DNA of 64,000 nucleotides, taken from Granulicella pectinivorans (GTDB taxonomy: Bacteria; Acidobacteriota; Terriglobia; Terriglobales; Acidobacteriaceae). The translations under genes and the position numbers were made by a program. The notes under the pieces are model-generated. The model was not told where the DNA came from. It saw only the letters and a program-made list of their open reading frames with translations, and searched no databases. Positions 1-8,733 of this stretch are shown here, in pieces (positions within the stretch are counted from its first letter, which is position 1; each line of letters starts with the position of its first letter). The DNA is taken from positions 2,108,001-2,172,000 of the forward strand of contig NZ_FOZL01000001.1 in the NCBI RefSeq assembly GCF_900114625.1, read 5' to 3'.

Positions 1-1
1 G

Positions 2-556
2 CCCCGGGCGTATACGCGAGGCACGACCCGTGGCACGGAAGAGGTTCTGGAACTGCTCGAAGATCGTCTGCGGGACTATGATGCCACGGTCGTTCGGGCT
101 TTGGCGGCTGAGGTCTCAAGCGTGGTGGGCGGCTTGCTGGCTGCGCGAGGGAAGACGCGGCTGCTGGCGGCTCCAGGGATGGATCGGGTTCAACTTCCGG
201 AGGGCTTCGAGTTCGTCGAAGACGATGGGTTTTCGGCTCCGGCGATCGATCGCTTCGAGGGCGTGGTGACGGAGTCGACGCTGGCGATTGCGGAGACGGG
301 CACGATCGTGTTGCAGACGGTGGCTGGGCAGGGGCGGCGGGTGTTGTCGCTGGTGCCGGATTATCACCTGTGCGTGGTGAAGGCCAGCGATGTGGTGGCC
401 ACGGTTCCGGAGGCGATGGACCGCATCGCGGCACGGAAGAGCTTTGCGACGACGTTTATCTCGGGGCCTTCGGCGACGGCGGATATTGAGATGACGCGTA
501 TCAAGGGCGTGCATGGGCCGCGCTTTCTGGATGTGATTGTTGTCGTGGACCGCTGA
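2..556 (+). CDS. lutC: LUD-domain lactate utilisation protein (LutC-like), 5' end missing
   Basis: The frame is open from the window edge to the TGA at 554, so the first part of the gene lies outside. The visible 184 residues match the LUD/LutC fold: a stretch STLAIAETGTIVL, then a glycine-arginine turn, SLVPDYHLCVV, and the family's ending FISGPSATADIEMTRIKG followed by GVHGP. LutC is one of three proteins (LutA, LutB, LutC) that oxidise L-lactate to pyruvate in the cytoplasm. The neighbours make L-lactaldehyde and L-lactate from rhamnose, so this protein probably finishes that route. lutA and lutB, if present, should lie just upstream. Assignment to the LUD family is firm; lactate as substrate is inferred from context. 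Confidence 0.85.
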   Translation, partial: PRAYTRGTTRGTEEVLELLEDRLRDYDATVVRALAAEVSSVVGGLLAARGKTRLLAAPGMDRVQLPEGFEFVEDDGFSAPAIDRFEGVVTESTLAIAETGTIVLQTVAGQGRRVLSLVPDYHLCVVKASDVVATVPEAMDRIAARKSFATTFISGPSATADIEMTRIKGVHGPRFLDVIVVVDR

Positions 557-615
557 GGCTCGCGGATGATATTGTTTCGCCATTGGATTTTTGTTTGATT
601 TGAAACGAGGGACGC

Positions 616-1800
616 ATGACGGCAGAAGAGACGAAACGGGTTTGGGCGGCGCTGGACGGGTTCAAGATCGAGGTTCCCTCGTGGGGATTTGCCAATACGG
701 GCACACGGTTTGGGAAGTTTTTGCAGCCTGCGGCGGCCTCGACCATCGCGCAGAAGTTTGCCGATGCGGCTGAGGTGAACCGGCTGACGGGCGCTGCGCC
801 CACGGTGGCGCTGCATGTGCTTTGGGATCTGCCGGGAGGGCTGGCGGATGTGCCGGCGATCCAGGCGCTGGAGGCCAAGCATGGGGTGAAAGCCGGGTCG
901 ATCAATCCGAACCTGTTCCAGGACCAGATCTACAAGTTTGGGTCGATTGCGAACCCTTCGGCGGAGATTCGCGCGAAGGCTGTGCAGCACTGCGTGGACT
1001 CTGTGGAGATCGGCAAGGCGCTGGGATCGAAGGATGTTTCGATGTGGGTTTCGGATGGGTCGAACTATCCGGGGACGCAGAGCATGCGGCGCAGGATCGA
1101 GTGGCTGCAGGACTCGCTGAACAAGACGCATGCGGCGCTTGGTCCGGGGCAGAGGATGCTGGTGGAGTACAAGCCGTTTGAGCCGACCTTCTACCATACG
1201 GATATCGCGGACTGGGGCATGGCGCGGGAGCTGGCGAGGACGGCTGGTCCGCAGGCGAAGGTGCTGGTGGATACGGGGCATCATGCGCTGGGGACGAACA
1301 TCGAGCAGATTGTGACGTGGCTGCTGCATTTGGATGCGCTGGGCGGGTTCCACTTCAACGATCGCAAGTTTGCGGATGACGACCTGACGCTGGGTTCGAT
1401 CGATCCGTACCAGGTGTTCCGGATCTTCCATGAGTTCATCTCGAGCCCGGCCAGCAGTAAAGGGGACGTTGCGTTCATGATCGACCAGAGCCACAACATG
1501 AAGGGCAAGCTGGAGGCGATGGTGCAGACGGTGGTGACGGCGCAGGAGCTCTATGCGAAGGCCGCTCTCGTCGACCAGGAGAAGCTTGCCGAGCTGCAGG
1601 ATCGCTGCGAGCTGGTGGCTGCCGAAGAGGCGTTCCGCGGGGCGTTCTGGACCGATGTGAGGCCTGTGGTGAAGGAGTGGAGGGAGGCTCGTGGGCTCTC
1701 GGTGGATCCTTTGGGGGATCTTCACGCGGGCGAGTATTTGAAGACGATTACGGCGGAGCGGGCGGCTTCGAATGCTGGTGGCGGGTCGAGCTACGCTTGA
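616..1800 (+). CDS. rhaI: L-rhamnose isomerase, RhaI type
   Basis: This 394-residue TIM-barrel protein converts L-rhamnose to L-rhamnulose, the first cytoplasmic step of rhamnose breakdown. It matches the Pseudomonas-type isomerase rather than E. coli RhaA. Glu184 and Lys186 (EYKPFEP), Asp219 and His222 (VDTGHHALG), His246 and the acidic pair 254/256 (FHFNDRKFADDD), and Asp290 (FMIDQSHNMK) have the order and spacing of the metal and substrate ligands of that family. The ATG at 616 has GAGGG five bases upstream, in the 59-bp gap after the LutC gene, so both are probably cotranscribed. The other rhamnose genes follow after a regulator. Confidence 0.93.
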   Translation: MTAEETKRVWAALDGFKIEVPSWGFANTGTRFGKFLQPAAASTIAQKFADAAEVNRLTGAAPTVALHVLWDLPGGLADVPAIQALEAKHGVKAGSINPNLFQDQIYKFGSIANPSAEIRAKAVQHCVDSVEIGKALGSKDVSMWVSDGSNYPGTQSMRRRIEWLQDSLNKTHAALGPGQRMLVEYKPFEPTFYHTDIADWGMARELARTAGPQAKVLVDTGHHALGTNIEQIVTWLLHLDALGGFHFNDRKFADDDLTLGSIDPYQVFRIFHEFISSPASSKGDVAFMIDQSHNMKGKLEAMVQTVVTAQELYAKAALVDQEKLAELQDRCELVAAEEAFRGAFWTDVRPVVKEWREARGLSVDPLGDLHAGEYLKTITAERAASNAGGGSSYA

Positions 1801-1840
1801 TGCGTGTGTCTTGCCGGACGGGCCCGCTGCGCGCGGGGCG

Positions 1841-1853
1841 GTCACTTCGTGAC
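1841..1853. repeat. Small hairpin within a duplicated GC-rich intergenic repeat
   Basis: GTCAC and GTGAC flank a TTC loop. The hairpin lies between two copies of CTGCGCGCGGGGC (about 1827 and 1861). This looks like an interspersed intergenic repeat rather than a gene or a terminator, because no T-run follows. It fills part of the 247-bp gap between rhaI and the regulator. Confidence 0.4.
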
Positions 1854-1910
1854 TTATGACTGCTGCGCGCGGGGCTCCCATTGGTCGCTGTCGGGTGCCG
1901 TGGCGCGACC

Positions 1911-1938
1911 TCCCACATCTCAAACGCGAGATGTGGGA
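1911..1938. repeat. Palindromic repeat, copy 1 (divergent)
   Basis: Arms TCCCACATCTC (1911-1921) and GAGATGTGGGA (1928-1938) pair perfectly around the loop AAACGC. The arms match the other copies in this window, but the GGCACCCGG tail is missing and the loop differs from the usual AGAAGC. It lies 110 bases before the regulator start codon. It has no T-run, so it is not an ordinary terminator. Confidence 0.8.
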
Positions 1939-2047
1939 GATCGCGGCTTGGCGGCCTGGAATTTGTTTCTAGGGGGAATCTGGATCGCTGCGGTTTCGTG
2001 TTTGAATTGCTGTACGCGTTTTTATCCCCACTGGAGTTGCGACTACT

Positions 2048-3136
2048 TTGCAGAAGACTACGAAGCGGCTTTATCTGATCCCTGTGTTGTCGAAGGCTTT
2101 GGACATTCTGGAGTTGATGCAGTCTGAGAACCAGCCGATGACGCTAGAGGCGGTTCATCGGCAGACGCGGATCTCGAAGACGACGGTGTACCGGGTGTTG
2201 AAGACGTTTGTGCATCGCGGGTATCTGTCGCAGTCGCCGGATGGGCTGTACCGGCAGGTGACGCGGCCGACGAAGATGCGGTTCGGGTTCGGGAGCCAGA
2301 GCGCGGATATGCCGTTTTCCGTCGAGGTGACGGAGAGTTTGAAGGATGCCGCGGCGAGTGTGGGCGTGGACCTGGTGATTCTGGATAACCAGTACGACGC
2401 GGCGACCGCGATCCGGAATGCGGAAGAGTTTGTGAAGAGCCGGGTTGACCTGGTGATCGAGTTCCAGGTGGAGCAGGAGGTGGCTCCGGTGATCGCGGAC
2501 AAGATTGCGGCGGCGAAGATTCCGCTGATTGCGATCGATATTCCACACCCGCATGCGACGTATTTTGGCGTGGACAACTACCGCTGCGGCTTCGAGGCGG
2601 GAACGACGCTGGCTGGGCATGCGGAGAAGAACTGGGGCGGCAAGGTGGACTGGATGATCGGGCTGGACCTGCCGGAGGCCGGCAGCCTGGTGCAGAGCCG
2701 CACGACGGGCGCGTTTGAGGGCGTGAAGAGCATCTTTCCGGATGTGCCGGTGGAGTGCTTTGTGCGCATCGATGGGCGCGGCATGCGGGACAAGAGCAAG
2801 AAGCTGGTTGCGGACTTTTTGACGCGGCATCCGAAGGACAAGCACATCCTGATTGCGGCGGCGAACGATACGTCGGCGCTGGGTGCCGTCGATGCGGTGC
2901 GGGCGGCGGGGCGCGAGAAGCATGTTGCGATCGTGGGGCAGGACTGCATTGCCGAGGCCGTGACGGAGATGCACAAGGATAAGTCGCCACTGATCGGGTC
3001 GGTGTCGCACGAGACGAGCTCGTATGGGCCCAGCCTGATCCACCTGGGGCTTTCGTTGCTGCGTGGACAGCATGTGCCGCCCTACAATTATGTCGATCAC
3101 AAGATGGTGACGAAAGAGACAGGGAGTAGGGAATAG
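2048..3136 (+). CDS. Hybrid regulator: IclR-type HTH fused to a sugar-binding domain
   Basis: Residues about 10-65 look like an IclR-type winged helix (PVLSKALDILELMQSE, then ISKTTVYRVLKTFVHRGYLS). Residues about 75-350 are a periplasmic-binding-protein fold of the RbsB/LacI-effector kind (VDLVIEFQVEQEVAPVIADK, IAAANDTSALGAVDAVRAAG, IVGQDCIAEAV). There is no signal peptide, so the sugar-binding part acts in the cytoplasm as an effector domain. IclR proteins normally carry a GAF-like effector domain, so this pairing is unusual. It sits inside the rhamnose operon and probably senses rhamnose, rhamnulose or a phosphorylated form. The start chosen is TTG at 2048 with GGAG 11 bases before it. The fold calls are strong; the ligand is inferred. 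Confidence 0.82.
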   Translation: MQKTTKRLYLIPVLSKALDILELMQSENQPMTLEAVHRQTRISKTTVYRVLKTFVHRGYLSQSPDGLYRQVTRPTKMRFGFGSQSADMPFSVEVTESLKDAAASVGVDLVILDNQYDAATAIRNAEEFVKSRVDLVIEFQVEQEVAPVIADKIAAAKIPLIAIDIPHPHATYFGVDNYRCGFEAGTTLAGHAEKNWGGKVDWMIGLDLPEAGSLVQSRTTGAFEGVKSIFPDVPVECFVRIDGRGMRDKSKKLVADFLTRHPKDKHILIAAANDTSALGAVDAVRAAGREKHVAIVGQDCIAEAVTEMHKDKSPLIGSVSHETSSYGPSLIHLGLSLLRGQHVPPYNYVDHKMVTKETGSRE

Positions 3137-3175
3137 GGAGTAGTACGGGGTTGGTGGGACTTTGCGGCGCGTGTT

Positions 3176-3218
3176 CCCACATCGCAGAAGCGCGATGTGG
3201 GGCACCCGGGTTTGTGGC
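3176..3218. repeat. Palindromic repeat, copy 2
   Basis: Arms CCCACATCGC (3176-3185) and GCGATGTGGG (3192-3201) flank the loop AGAAGC. The conserved tail GGCACCCGGG and then TTTGTGGC follow. The arms carry a compensated change relative to other copies (TCTC/GAGA becomes TCGC/GCGA), which means base pairing is what is conserved. A second short repeat (GGTTCTTCGCTGCGCTCAGG, about 3252-3271) lies in the same gap, between the regulator and the aldolase gene. Confidence 0.85.
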
Positions 3219-3421
3219 TTCTTTGGAGTTGGGCGGCGCAAACAATACGGGGGTTCTTCGCTGCGCTCAGGATGACGAGGATTTGCGGGAAGATTTTGTT
3301 TGTTTTTTCGGATTTGGAATAGTTGCTGTATTGGGTTTTGGTGTGGAATGATGGTACGGGCCTTTGCGGGCCGAAATTTCTGTTTGGGTGTTTGCATTTA
3401 ACCGCTTAGAGGGATTCGATT

Positions 3422-5617
3422 ATGTCGCTGAAGTTTCTTGAAGATCGTTGGGATGATGCCGTTGCCGCCACGCTGGATGAGCCAGAGCTTCTGCGGTACC
3501 GGTCGAACCTGCTGGGTTCCGATTTGCGGATTACGAACTTCGGTGGCGGCAACACGAGCTCGAAGCTGCGGTCAGTGGACCCGATTACGGGCGAGCTGGT
3601 GGATGTGCTTTGGGTGAAGGGATCGGGCGGCGATCTGGGGAGCATCAAGCGGACGGGGTTTGCGACGCTGTATCTGGATCGTCTGCTGTCGCTGGAGAAG
3701 GCGTACAAGGGCGTGGATGCGGAAGACGCGATGGTGGATCTGTATCCGATGTGCACGTTCAACAACAATCCTGTGGCGGCTTCGATCGACACGCCGCTGC
3801 ATGGATTTCTGCCGTTCCCGCATGTGGACCATCTGCACCCGGACTGGGGGATCGCGCTGGCGGCCTCGGCCAACGGCAAGATCAAGATGGAGGAGTTCAA
3901 CGCGGAGTTCGGGCACAAGCTGGCGTGGCTGCCGTGGCAGCGTCCCGGCTTCGAGCTGGGCATGATGCTGCGCAAGATCGTCGAGGAGACGCCGGGTTGC
4001 GACGGCGTGGTTCTGGGCGGGCATGGGCTGTTTACGTGGGGCAACACGCAGCGTGAGAGCTACCTGAGCACGATCACGATCATCGACCAGATTGGGCAGT
4101 TCATCGAGCGTCATGCGAAGACCGAGGGGCACGAGGTGTTCGGCGGAGCGAAGGTGAAGACGCACGCCGATGGCGCGAAGATTGCGCTCGAGATCTTCCC
4201 GTTCCTGCGTGGCCTGGTCTCGCGCAAGCAGCGCTGGATTGGGAGCTTCTCGCAGTTGCCGCAGGTGCTGGAGTTTGTGAACTCGGAGCAGGCGAAGCAG
4301 TTGGCGCACCTGGGGACGAGCTGCCCGGATCACTTCATCCGCACGAAGATTCGTCCGATGTACATTCCGTGGGATCCGTCGGGTGATCCGAAGGAACTCA
4401 AGGGGCTGATTGAAACCGCTTTGGTTACGTATCGCGCGGAGTATGCGGAATACTACAACGCGCATGCGCTGCCGGATTCGCCGGCGATTCGCGATGCCTC
4501 GCCGACCGTGGTGCTGATTCCCGGCGTGGGCATGTTTACGTTTGGCAAGAACAAGACGGAGGCTCGTCTGACGGGTGAGTTCTACATCAACGCGATTGGC
4601 GTGATGCAGGGCGCGGGTGCGCTGGGTGCGGGTGGGGTTTGCCTCGATATTCCGCAGGCTGGACCGGCTGCGACGGCCGACCAGTTCAAGATGTTCCAGA
4701 ACTATGTGGCGCTGCCCGCGAGCGAGGCGTTCCGGATCGAGTACTGGAAGCTGGAAGAGGCGAAGATTCGCCGTCAGCCGCCAGAGAAGGAACTGAGCCG
4801 CCGCGTGGCGTTGATCGTGGGCGGAGGAAGCGGCATTGGGCGTGAGGTTGCGCTGATGGCGGCGGAGCGTGGCGCGCATATCGTTGTGGCGGACCGCGAC
4901 GTTGCCGGTGCGGAGGCTGTGGCGGCTGAGGTTGCGGCAATCTCGGGTAAGGAGACGGTGATCTGGACGTCGATCGACATCCGCGACCGCAAGGCGATCA
5001 AGGCCGCTCTGGACGCGACGATCAAGCAATTTGGCGGGTTCGACATTCTGATCAACACGGCGGCGATCTTCCCGTCTTCGCCCGATGGCATCATCTCGGA
5101 TGCGATGTGGGGCGTGACGCTGGAGGTGAATGTGACGGCCAACTTCATCCTGACCGATGAAGCTGCTCCCATTTTCAAAGACCAGGGCATCGATGGTTCG
5201 ATTGTGCTGACCAGCTCTGCGAATGCTGTGGTTTCGAAGCGTGGCTCCGAGGCGTATGACGTTTCGAAGGCAGCGCTGAGCCACCTCGTCCGCGAGCTTG
5301 CGGTTGGGCTTTCGCCCACGGTGCGTGTGAACGGCATCAGCCCGGCTACGGTCGTCAAGGGATCGACGATGTTCCCGCGGGATCGCGTGATTGCTTCGCT
5401 GTCGAAGTATGGTCTGCCGTTTGAGACGAGCTTCACGGACAACGAGCTGCGGGATGTGCTGGCGGGCTTCTATGCGAAGCGCACGCTGACGCATCAGCCG
5501 ATCGATCCGAAGGATTGCGCGGCGGCGATCATGTTCCTGGCGGCACCTTCGGCGCGCTGCACGACGGGGCATCTGATCCCGGTGGACGGCGGGCTGGTCG
5601 AGGCGTTTTTAAGATGA
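3422..5617 (+). CDS. rhaEW: Bifunctional L-rhamnulose-1-phosphate aldolase / L-lactaldehyde dehydrogenase
   Basis: The 731-residue protein has two enzymes in one chain. The N-terminal half is a class II aldolase: NFGGGNTSSKL near residue 40, then the zinc-binding histidine region FPHVDHLHPDW near 130, then GGHGLFTWG near 200. The C-terminal 270 residues are a short-chain dehydrogenase with the nucleotide-binding GGGSGIG near 468 and a YDVSK catalytic pair near 612. This architecture is the known RhaEW-type fusion, which splits rhamnulose-1-phosphate into DHAP and L-lactaldehyde and oxidises the aldehyde to L-lactate. It lies directly before the rhamnulokinase, with a 4-base ATGA overlap. Confidence 0.93.
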   Translation: MSLKFLEDRWDDAVAATLDEPELLRYRSNLLGSDLRITNFGGGNTSSKLRSVDPITGELVDVLWVKGSGGDLGSIKRTGFATLYLDRLLSLEKAYKGVDAEDAMVDLYPMCTFNNNPVAASIDTPLHGFLPFPHVDHLHPDWGIALAASANGKIKMEEFNAEFGHKLAWLPWQRPGFELGMMLRKIVEETPGCDGVVLGGHGLFTWGNTQRESYLSTITIIDQIGQFIERHAKTEGHEVFGGAKVKTHADGAKIALEIFPFLRGLVSRKQRWIGSFSQLPQVLEFVNSEQAKQLAHLGTSCPDHFIRTKIRPMYIPWDPSGDPKELKGLIETALVTYRAEYAEYYNAHALPDSPAIRDASPTVVLIPGVGMFTFGKNKTEARLTGEFYINAIGVMQGAGALGAGGVCLDIPQAGPAATADQFKMFQNYVALPASEAFRIEYWKLEEAKIRRQPPEKELSRRVALIVGGGSGIGREVALMAAERGAHIVVADRDVAGAEAVAAEVAAISGKETVIWTSIDIRDRKAIKAALDATIKQFGGFDILINTAAIFPSSPDGIISDAMWGVTLEVNVTANFILTDEAAPIFKDQGIDGSIVLTSSANAVVSKRGSEAYDVSKAALSHLVRELAVGLSPTVRVNGISPATVVKGSTMFPRDRVIASLSKYGLPFETSFTDNELRDVLAGFYAKRTLTHQPIDPKDCAAAIMFLAAPSARCTTGHLIPVDGGLVEAFLR

Positions 5618-7041
5618 GCTTCGTGTCGGCTCCGGCAGATAAGAGAGCAGTGGTGGCGGTGGACCTGGGAGCGGAGAGCTGCCGGGTCTGCCTGCTGCGC
5701 TGGACGGAGGCGGGGCCGAAGGTTTCGCTGGTACACCGGTTTGCCAATAGCCCGCGTGAGAACGATGGGCTGCGTTGGGATCTGGGGATGATCGCGGCCG
5801 GGGTGGAAGACGGTCTGCGGAAGGCTGCGGCGATTGCTACCGAGGGGATTCGTTCGGTGGCGGTGGATGGTTGGGCGGTGGACTACGTGCGCATCGATGC
5901 GGATGGCGTGCCGCTGGAAGACCCGTTCTGCTATCGCGATGAGAGGACGATTGCGGCCGAGGTGGCGGCGCATAAGAAGATTCCCGCGGACAGGATGCGG
6001 GAGCTGACCGGGATACAACTGATCCGGATCAATACGGTGTATCAGCAGTTTGCGGATCAGCTCGCGGGGCGGAAGCCTGGGGTGCAGTGGCTGAATCTGC
6101 CGGAGTATTTTCTGTCTCGGTGGGGTGGGACACGCGTGGCGGAGCTGACCAATGCGACGCATACGCAGATGGTGGAGCTGCATGAGCCGGAGTGGTGTCT
6201 GGAGATCTTCGACGCGCTGGGGCTGGATGTAAGCCGGGCGCTGCCGGTTGTGCCTCCGGGGACACTGCTGGGGACGATGAATTTGCCGGGGCTGGAGGGC
6301 GCATCGCTGATTGCTCCGGCGTGCCATGACACGGCTTCGGCGATTGCCGGGATTCCGGCGGTGGGGAATGACTGGGCCTATATCAGCTCGGGGACCTGGT
6401 CGCTGGTGGGGACGCTGTTGGAGCAGCCACGGAATGGAGCGGCTGCGGCGGCGGAGAACTTTACGAATCTGGGTGCGGTTGGCGGGCGGACCTGCTTTCA
6501 CAAGAATGTGAATGGCATGTGGCTGCTGCGGCAGTGCATGAATGAGTGGGGCTCGGCGTGGGAGATTGCGGAGCTGGTGGCGGCGGCGGAGCGAGCTCCG
6601 AGGGCGGACGGGCTGCTGGATGTGGATGAGGCGGATTTGATGCTGGCGGGGCATATGCCGGGGCGGATCAATGCGCAGCGGGTGCGGCGTGGATTGGCTG
6701 CGATGGATGAGTCGGCTGCTGGTGCTCCGGCGATGGCGCGGCTGATCTTTGAGTCGCTGGCGGCGCGGTATGCCGAGGTGCTGGCGCGGATCGCGGAGTT
6801 GTCGGGCAAGGAGCTGAAGAGGCTGTTTGTGGTGGGCGGAGCTAGCCAGAATGAGTTTCTGAACCGGCTGACGGCTGAGGCTACGGGGTTGCAGGTGTTT
6901 CGTGGGTCGGCGGAGAGCTCTACGGTGGGGAATCTGGCGGTGCAGTTGGCGGTGCTGGATGGGGATCGGGATGATTCGACTGGGGCGTTTGCCGAGGCGG
7001 TGAGTCGCTGGGCCGAAATGTTGATTCCGGCGATGGGGTAG
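5614..7041 (+). CDS. rhaB: Rhamnulokinase (FGGY family)
   Basis: This 475-residue sugar kinase phosphorylates L-rhamnulose at O1 using ATP. The first FGGY lobe starts with VVAVDLGAESCRVCLL and continues with RWDLGMIAAGVEDGL and VAVDGWAVDYV. The second lobe has the ATP-site segment VVGGASQNEFLNRLTAEATG and then AESSTVGNLAVQL. The ATG at 5614 overlaps the TGA of the aldolase gene (ATGA), which indicates translational coupling. Longer in-frame starts inside the aldolase gene are less likely. It is the last rhamnose gene on this strand; the convergent GH28 gene begins 75 bases on. Confidence 0.93.
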   Translation: MSFVSAPADKRAVVAVDLGAESCRVCLLRWTEAGPKVSLVHRFANSPRENDGLRWDLGMIAAGVEDGLRKAAAIATEGIRSVAVDGWAVDYVRIDADGVPLEDPFCYRDERTIAAEVAAHKKIPADRMRELTGIQLIRINTVYQQFADQLAGRKPGVQWLNLPEYFLSRWGGTRVAELTNATHTQMVELHEPEWCLEIFDALGLDVSRALPVVPPGTLLGTMNLPGLEGASLIAPACHDTASAIAGIPAVGNDWAYISSGTWSLVGTLLEQPRNGAAAAAENFTNLGAVGGRTCFHKNVNGMWLLRQCMNEWGSAWEIAELVAAAERAPRADGLLDVDEADLMLAGHMPGRINAQRVRRGLAAMDESAAGAPAMARLIFESLAARYAEVLARIAELSGKELKRLFVVGGASQNEFLNRLTAEATGLQVFRGSAESSTVGNLAVQLAVLDGDRDDSTGAFAEAVSRWAEMLIPAMG

Positions 7042-7072
7042 GTCGGCGCTTTCCATTTCTTTTGGCGGTAAA

Positions 7073-7111
7073 CCCACATCCCAGAAGCGGGATGTGGGGC
7101 ACCCGATTTTG
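7073..7111. repeat. Palindromic repeat, copy 3, between convergent genes
   Basis: Arms CCCACATCCC (7073-7082) and GGGATGTGGG (7089-7098) around AGAAGC, then GGCACCCGATTTTG. The element fills the space between the ends of rhaB (plus) and the GH28 gene (minus, stop at 7117) and could act as a bidirectional RNA hairpin. Its arms again show a compensated change (TCCC/GGGA). Confidence 0.85.
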
Positions 7112-7116
7112 CGGCG

Positions 7117-8550
7117 CTACTTGTCGCCGAAGGCTGTGCCCTCCTTGGTGGGGGTGGCTCCGGGGGCGAGTAGCTTTACTGTGCTTCCGTCGGTGGTTTG
7201 GATCTTGTTGTTTTCCAGTTTCCAGTCTTTGGCGTCGGCGATGGTGCCGGCGGTCTGGGCCTGGATGTCGACGTGGTCGATCTTGAAGTTGTCGAGGGTG
7301 GCGTTGGGATAGGCGGCGACCTGGATCGCGGTCTTCGCGCCGGTGGCGTGGATGTTCCAGATGTGGACGTTCTTGAAGTGGGGCAGGCCCTTGTCGTCGG
7401 GGACGTGGGTGGTGAGGACGGTCCAGTAGGGAGGGACGGTTTTGGGGTCGATGTTGGCGGGGATGGTGGCGTAGGAGTAGCTGGGGTTCCAGTTCATGGT
7501 GACGTGGATGGGGATGGCTACGCCTTCGAAGGTCATGTCGTGGAAGCGGATGTCGTCGGCCCAGCCGCCGCGGGTGTGGGCGGATTTGATGAGGACTCCG
7601 GAGCCTACGCCGGAGAGGGCGGTGAGGTTGTAGGCCTCGATGTTGCGGAAGCCGCCGCTGGTCTCGGAGCCGATGGTGACGGCGGCGGCTCCGTGGCGGA
7701 TGATGGAGTCGCGCAGGACGATGTTGTAGGTGGGGCGGTTGACGCGGAGGCCGTCGGAGTCGCGGCCGGCCTTGAGGCAGAGGGCGTCGTCGTTGACGTC
7801 GATGTCGGCGTGGGCGACGGTGATGTCGTGGGAGGAGTCGATGTCGATGCCGTCGGTGGATGGGCCTTTGCCGCCCTCGTTGTTGCGGATGGTGAGTCCG
7901 TCGATGGCTACGTTGTTGGAGTACAGGATCTGGACGGTCCAGAAGCCGGAGCGCTTGAGGGTGATGCCTCCGCCTAGCTTGATCTGCGAGGAGTTCTGGA
8001 TGAGCATCAGGCGGGGGCGCTGGGCGTCGTAGTCGGAGGCCCAGCGGAGGCCGCGGGGCTCGTAGCCTTTGCGGAGATCCCAGTAGGACTTCCACCAGAT
8101 GGGACCGTCGCCGTCGATGATGCCTTTGCCGGTGATGGTGACGTTTTGGGCGTCGCGGACGTTGATGAGGGCGGCGGGCCAGGTCATCTCGATGCCGGCG
8201 ATGCGGGTGGGGATCTGTTTGTAGTCTTCGAGATGCTCGGAGCCGATGAGGGCGGTGCCTTCGGGGATGTCGAGGACGGTCCCGGTGGGGAGGAAGAGGG
8301 AGCCGGTGAGGTAGGTTCCGGGGGTGAGGTGGACGGGGGCGTGGTTGGCGGCTGCGGTGTCGAGGGCGCGCTGGAGGGCGGCGGTATCGAGGGTGGTGCC
8401 GTCGCCTTTGGCTCCGTAGGTGCGTGGGTTGTTGACGTCGGTCTGGGCTTGGGCGGTGGCGGTGACGGCGAGGGCTAAAAATATAGTTTGGAACGTGTTG
8501 CGCAAGGCGGTCTTCGGGGCGGTTCTTAGGGCTGCGGACTGCGTCGGCAT
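7117..8550 (-). CDS. Secreted glycoside hydrolase family 28 (polygalacturonase/rhamnogalacturonase-like)
   Basis: The 477-residue product has a signal peptide ending TATAQAQ and a right-handed beta-helix. Residues about 40-60 have the GH28 opening YGAKGDGTTLDTAALQRALD. Later come STDGIDIDSSHDITV and NDDALCLKAG, which supply the catalytic aspartates (the NTDG- and DD-like motifs). The family hydrolyses galacturonic-acid linkages in pectin or rhamnogalacturonan outside the cytoplasm. I chose the ATG at 8550, preceded by a GGGGAGG-rich stretch, because a longer frame would place 55 unrelated residues before the signal peptide. Neighbouring rhamnosidase and rhamnose genes suggest rhamnogalacturonan as substrate. 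Confidence 0.9.
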   Translation of the reverse strand: MPTQSAALRTAPKTALRNTFQTIFLALAVTATAQAQTDVNNPRTYGAKGDGTTLDTAALQRALDTAAANHAPVHLTPGTYLTGSLFLPTGTVLDIPEGTALIGSEHLEDYKQIPTRIAGIEMTWPAALINVRDAQNVTITGKGIIDGDGPIWWKSYWDLRKGYEPRGLRWASDYDAQRPRLMLIQNSSQIKLGGGITLKRSGFWTVQILYSNNVAIDGLTIRNNEGGKGPSTDGIDIDSSHDITVAHADIDVNDDALCLKAGRDSDGLRVNRPTYNIVLRDSIIRHGAAAVTIGSETSGGFRNIEAYNLTALSGVGSGVLIKSAHTRGGWADDIRFHDMTFEGVAIPIHVTMNWNPSYSYATIPANIDPKTVPPYWTVLTTHVPDDKGLPHFKNVHIWNIHATGAKTAIQVAAYPNATLDNFKIDHVDIQAQTAGTIADAKDWKLENNKIQTTDGSTVKLLAPGATPTKEGTAFGDK

Positions 8551-8574
8551 GGTGGTACCCCCCTCCCCGGGGTT

Positions 8575-8638
8575 AAGTCTGAAAGTATGGCGGAATAAGG
8601 ACTTAAGTCTGGACTCCGGTATGCGGAAGTCTGGACTT
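8575..8638. promoter_or_regulatory. Three spaced AAGTCTGGACTT-like sites upstream of GH28
   Basis: A perfect inverted repeat AAGTCTGGACTT lies at 8627-8638, a near-perfect copy AAGTCTGGACTC at 8605-8616 and a half site AAGTCTG at 8575. The two better copies are 22 bases apart, close to two helical turns. The sites end 25-90 bases before the GH28 start codon, where an operator would be expected. I see no copy upstream of rhaI or the aldolase gene, so a link to the nearby regulator is unproven. Confidence 0.4.
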
Positions 8639-8647
8639 AAACGGCAC

Positions 8648-8676
8648 AGTCCGGCTTTCGCCGGACTGATTTTTCC
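8648..8676 (+). terminator. Hairpin followed by T-run (orphan terminator-like element)
   Basis: Arms AGTCCGGC (8648-8655) and GCCGGACT (8660-8667) with a TTTC loop are followed by GATTTTTCC. The shape is that of a rho-independent terminator reading rightward, but no plus-strand gene ends nearby. It may instead be an interspersed repeat or part of the leader of the GH28 transcript. Confidence 0.4.
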
Positions 8677-8733
8677 AGGTTCCATTTTATCGTGGGTGTC
8701 AAGGGTGGCGGTCATATTTGGAGGTCCTTGGCG

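Noticed and set aside
364..1923. Long minus-strand open frame opposite rhaI
   Set aside because: It is rich in Arg, His and Pro, lacks any motif and is the antisense image of GC-rich codons of the well-supported isomerase and LUD genes.
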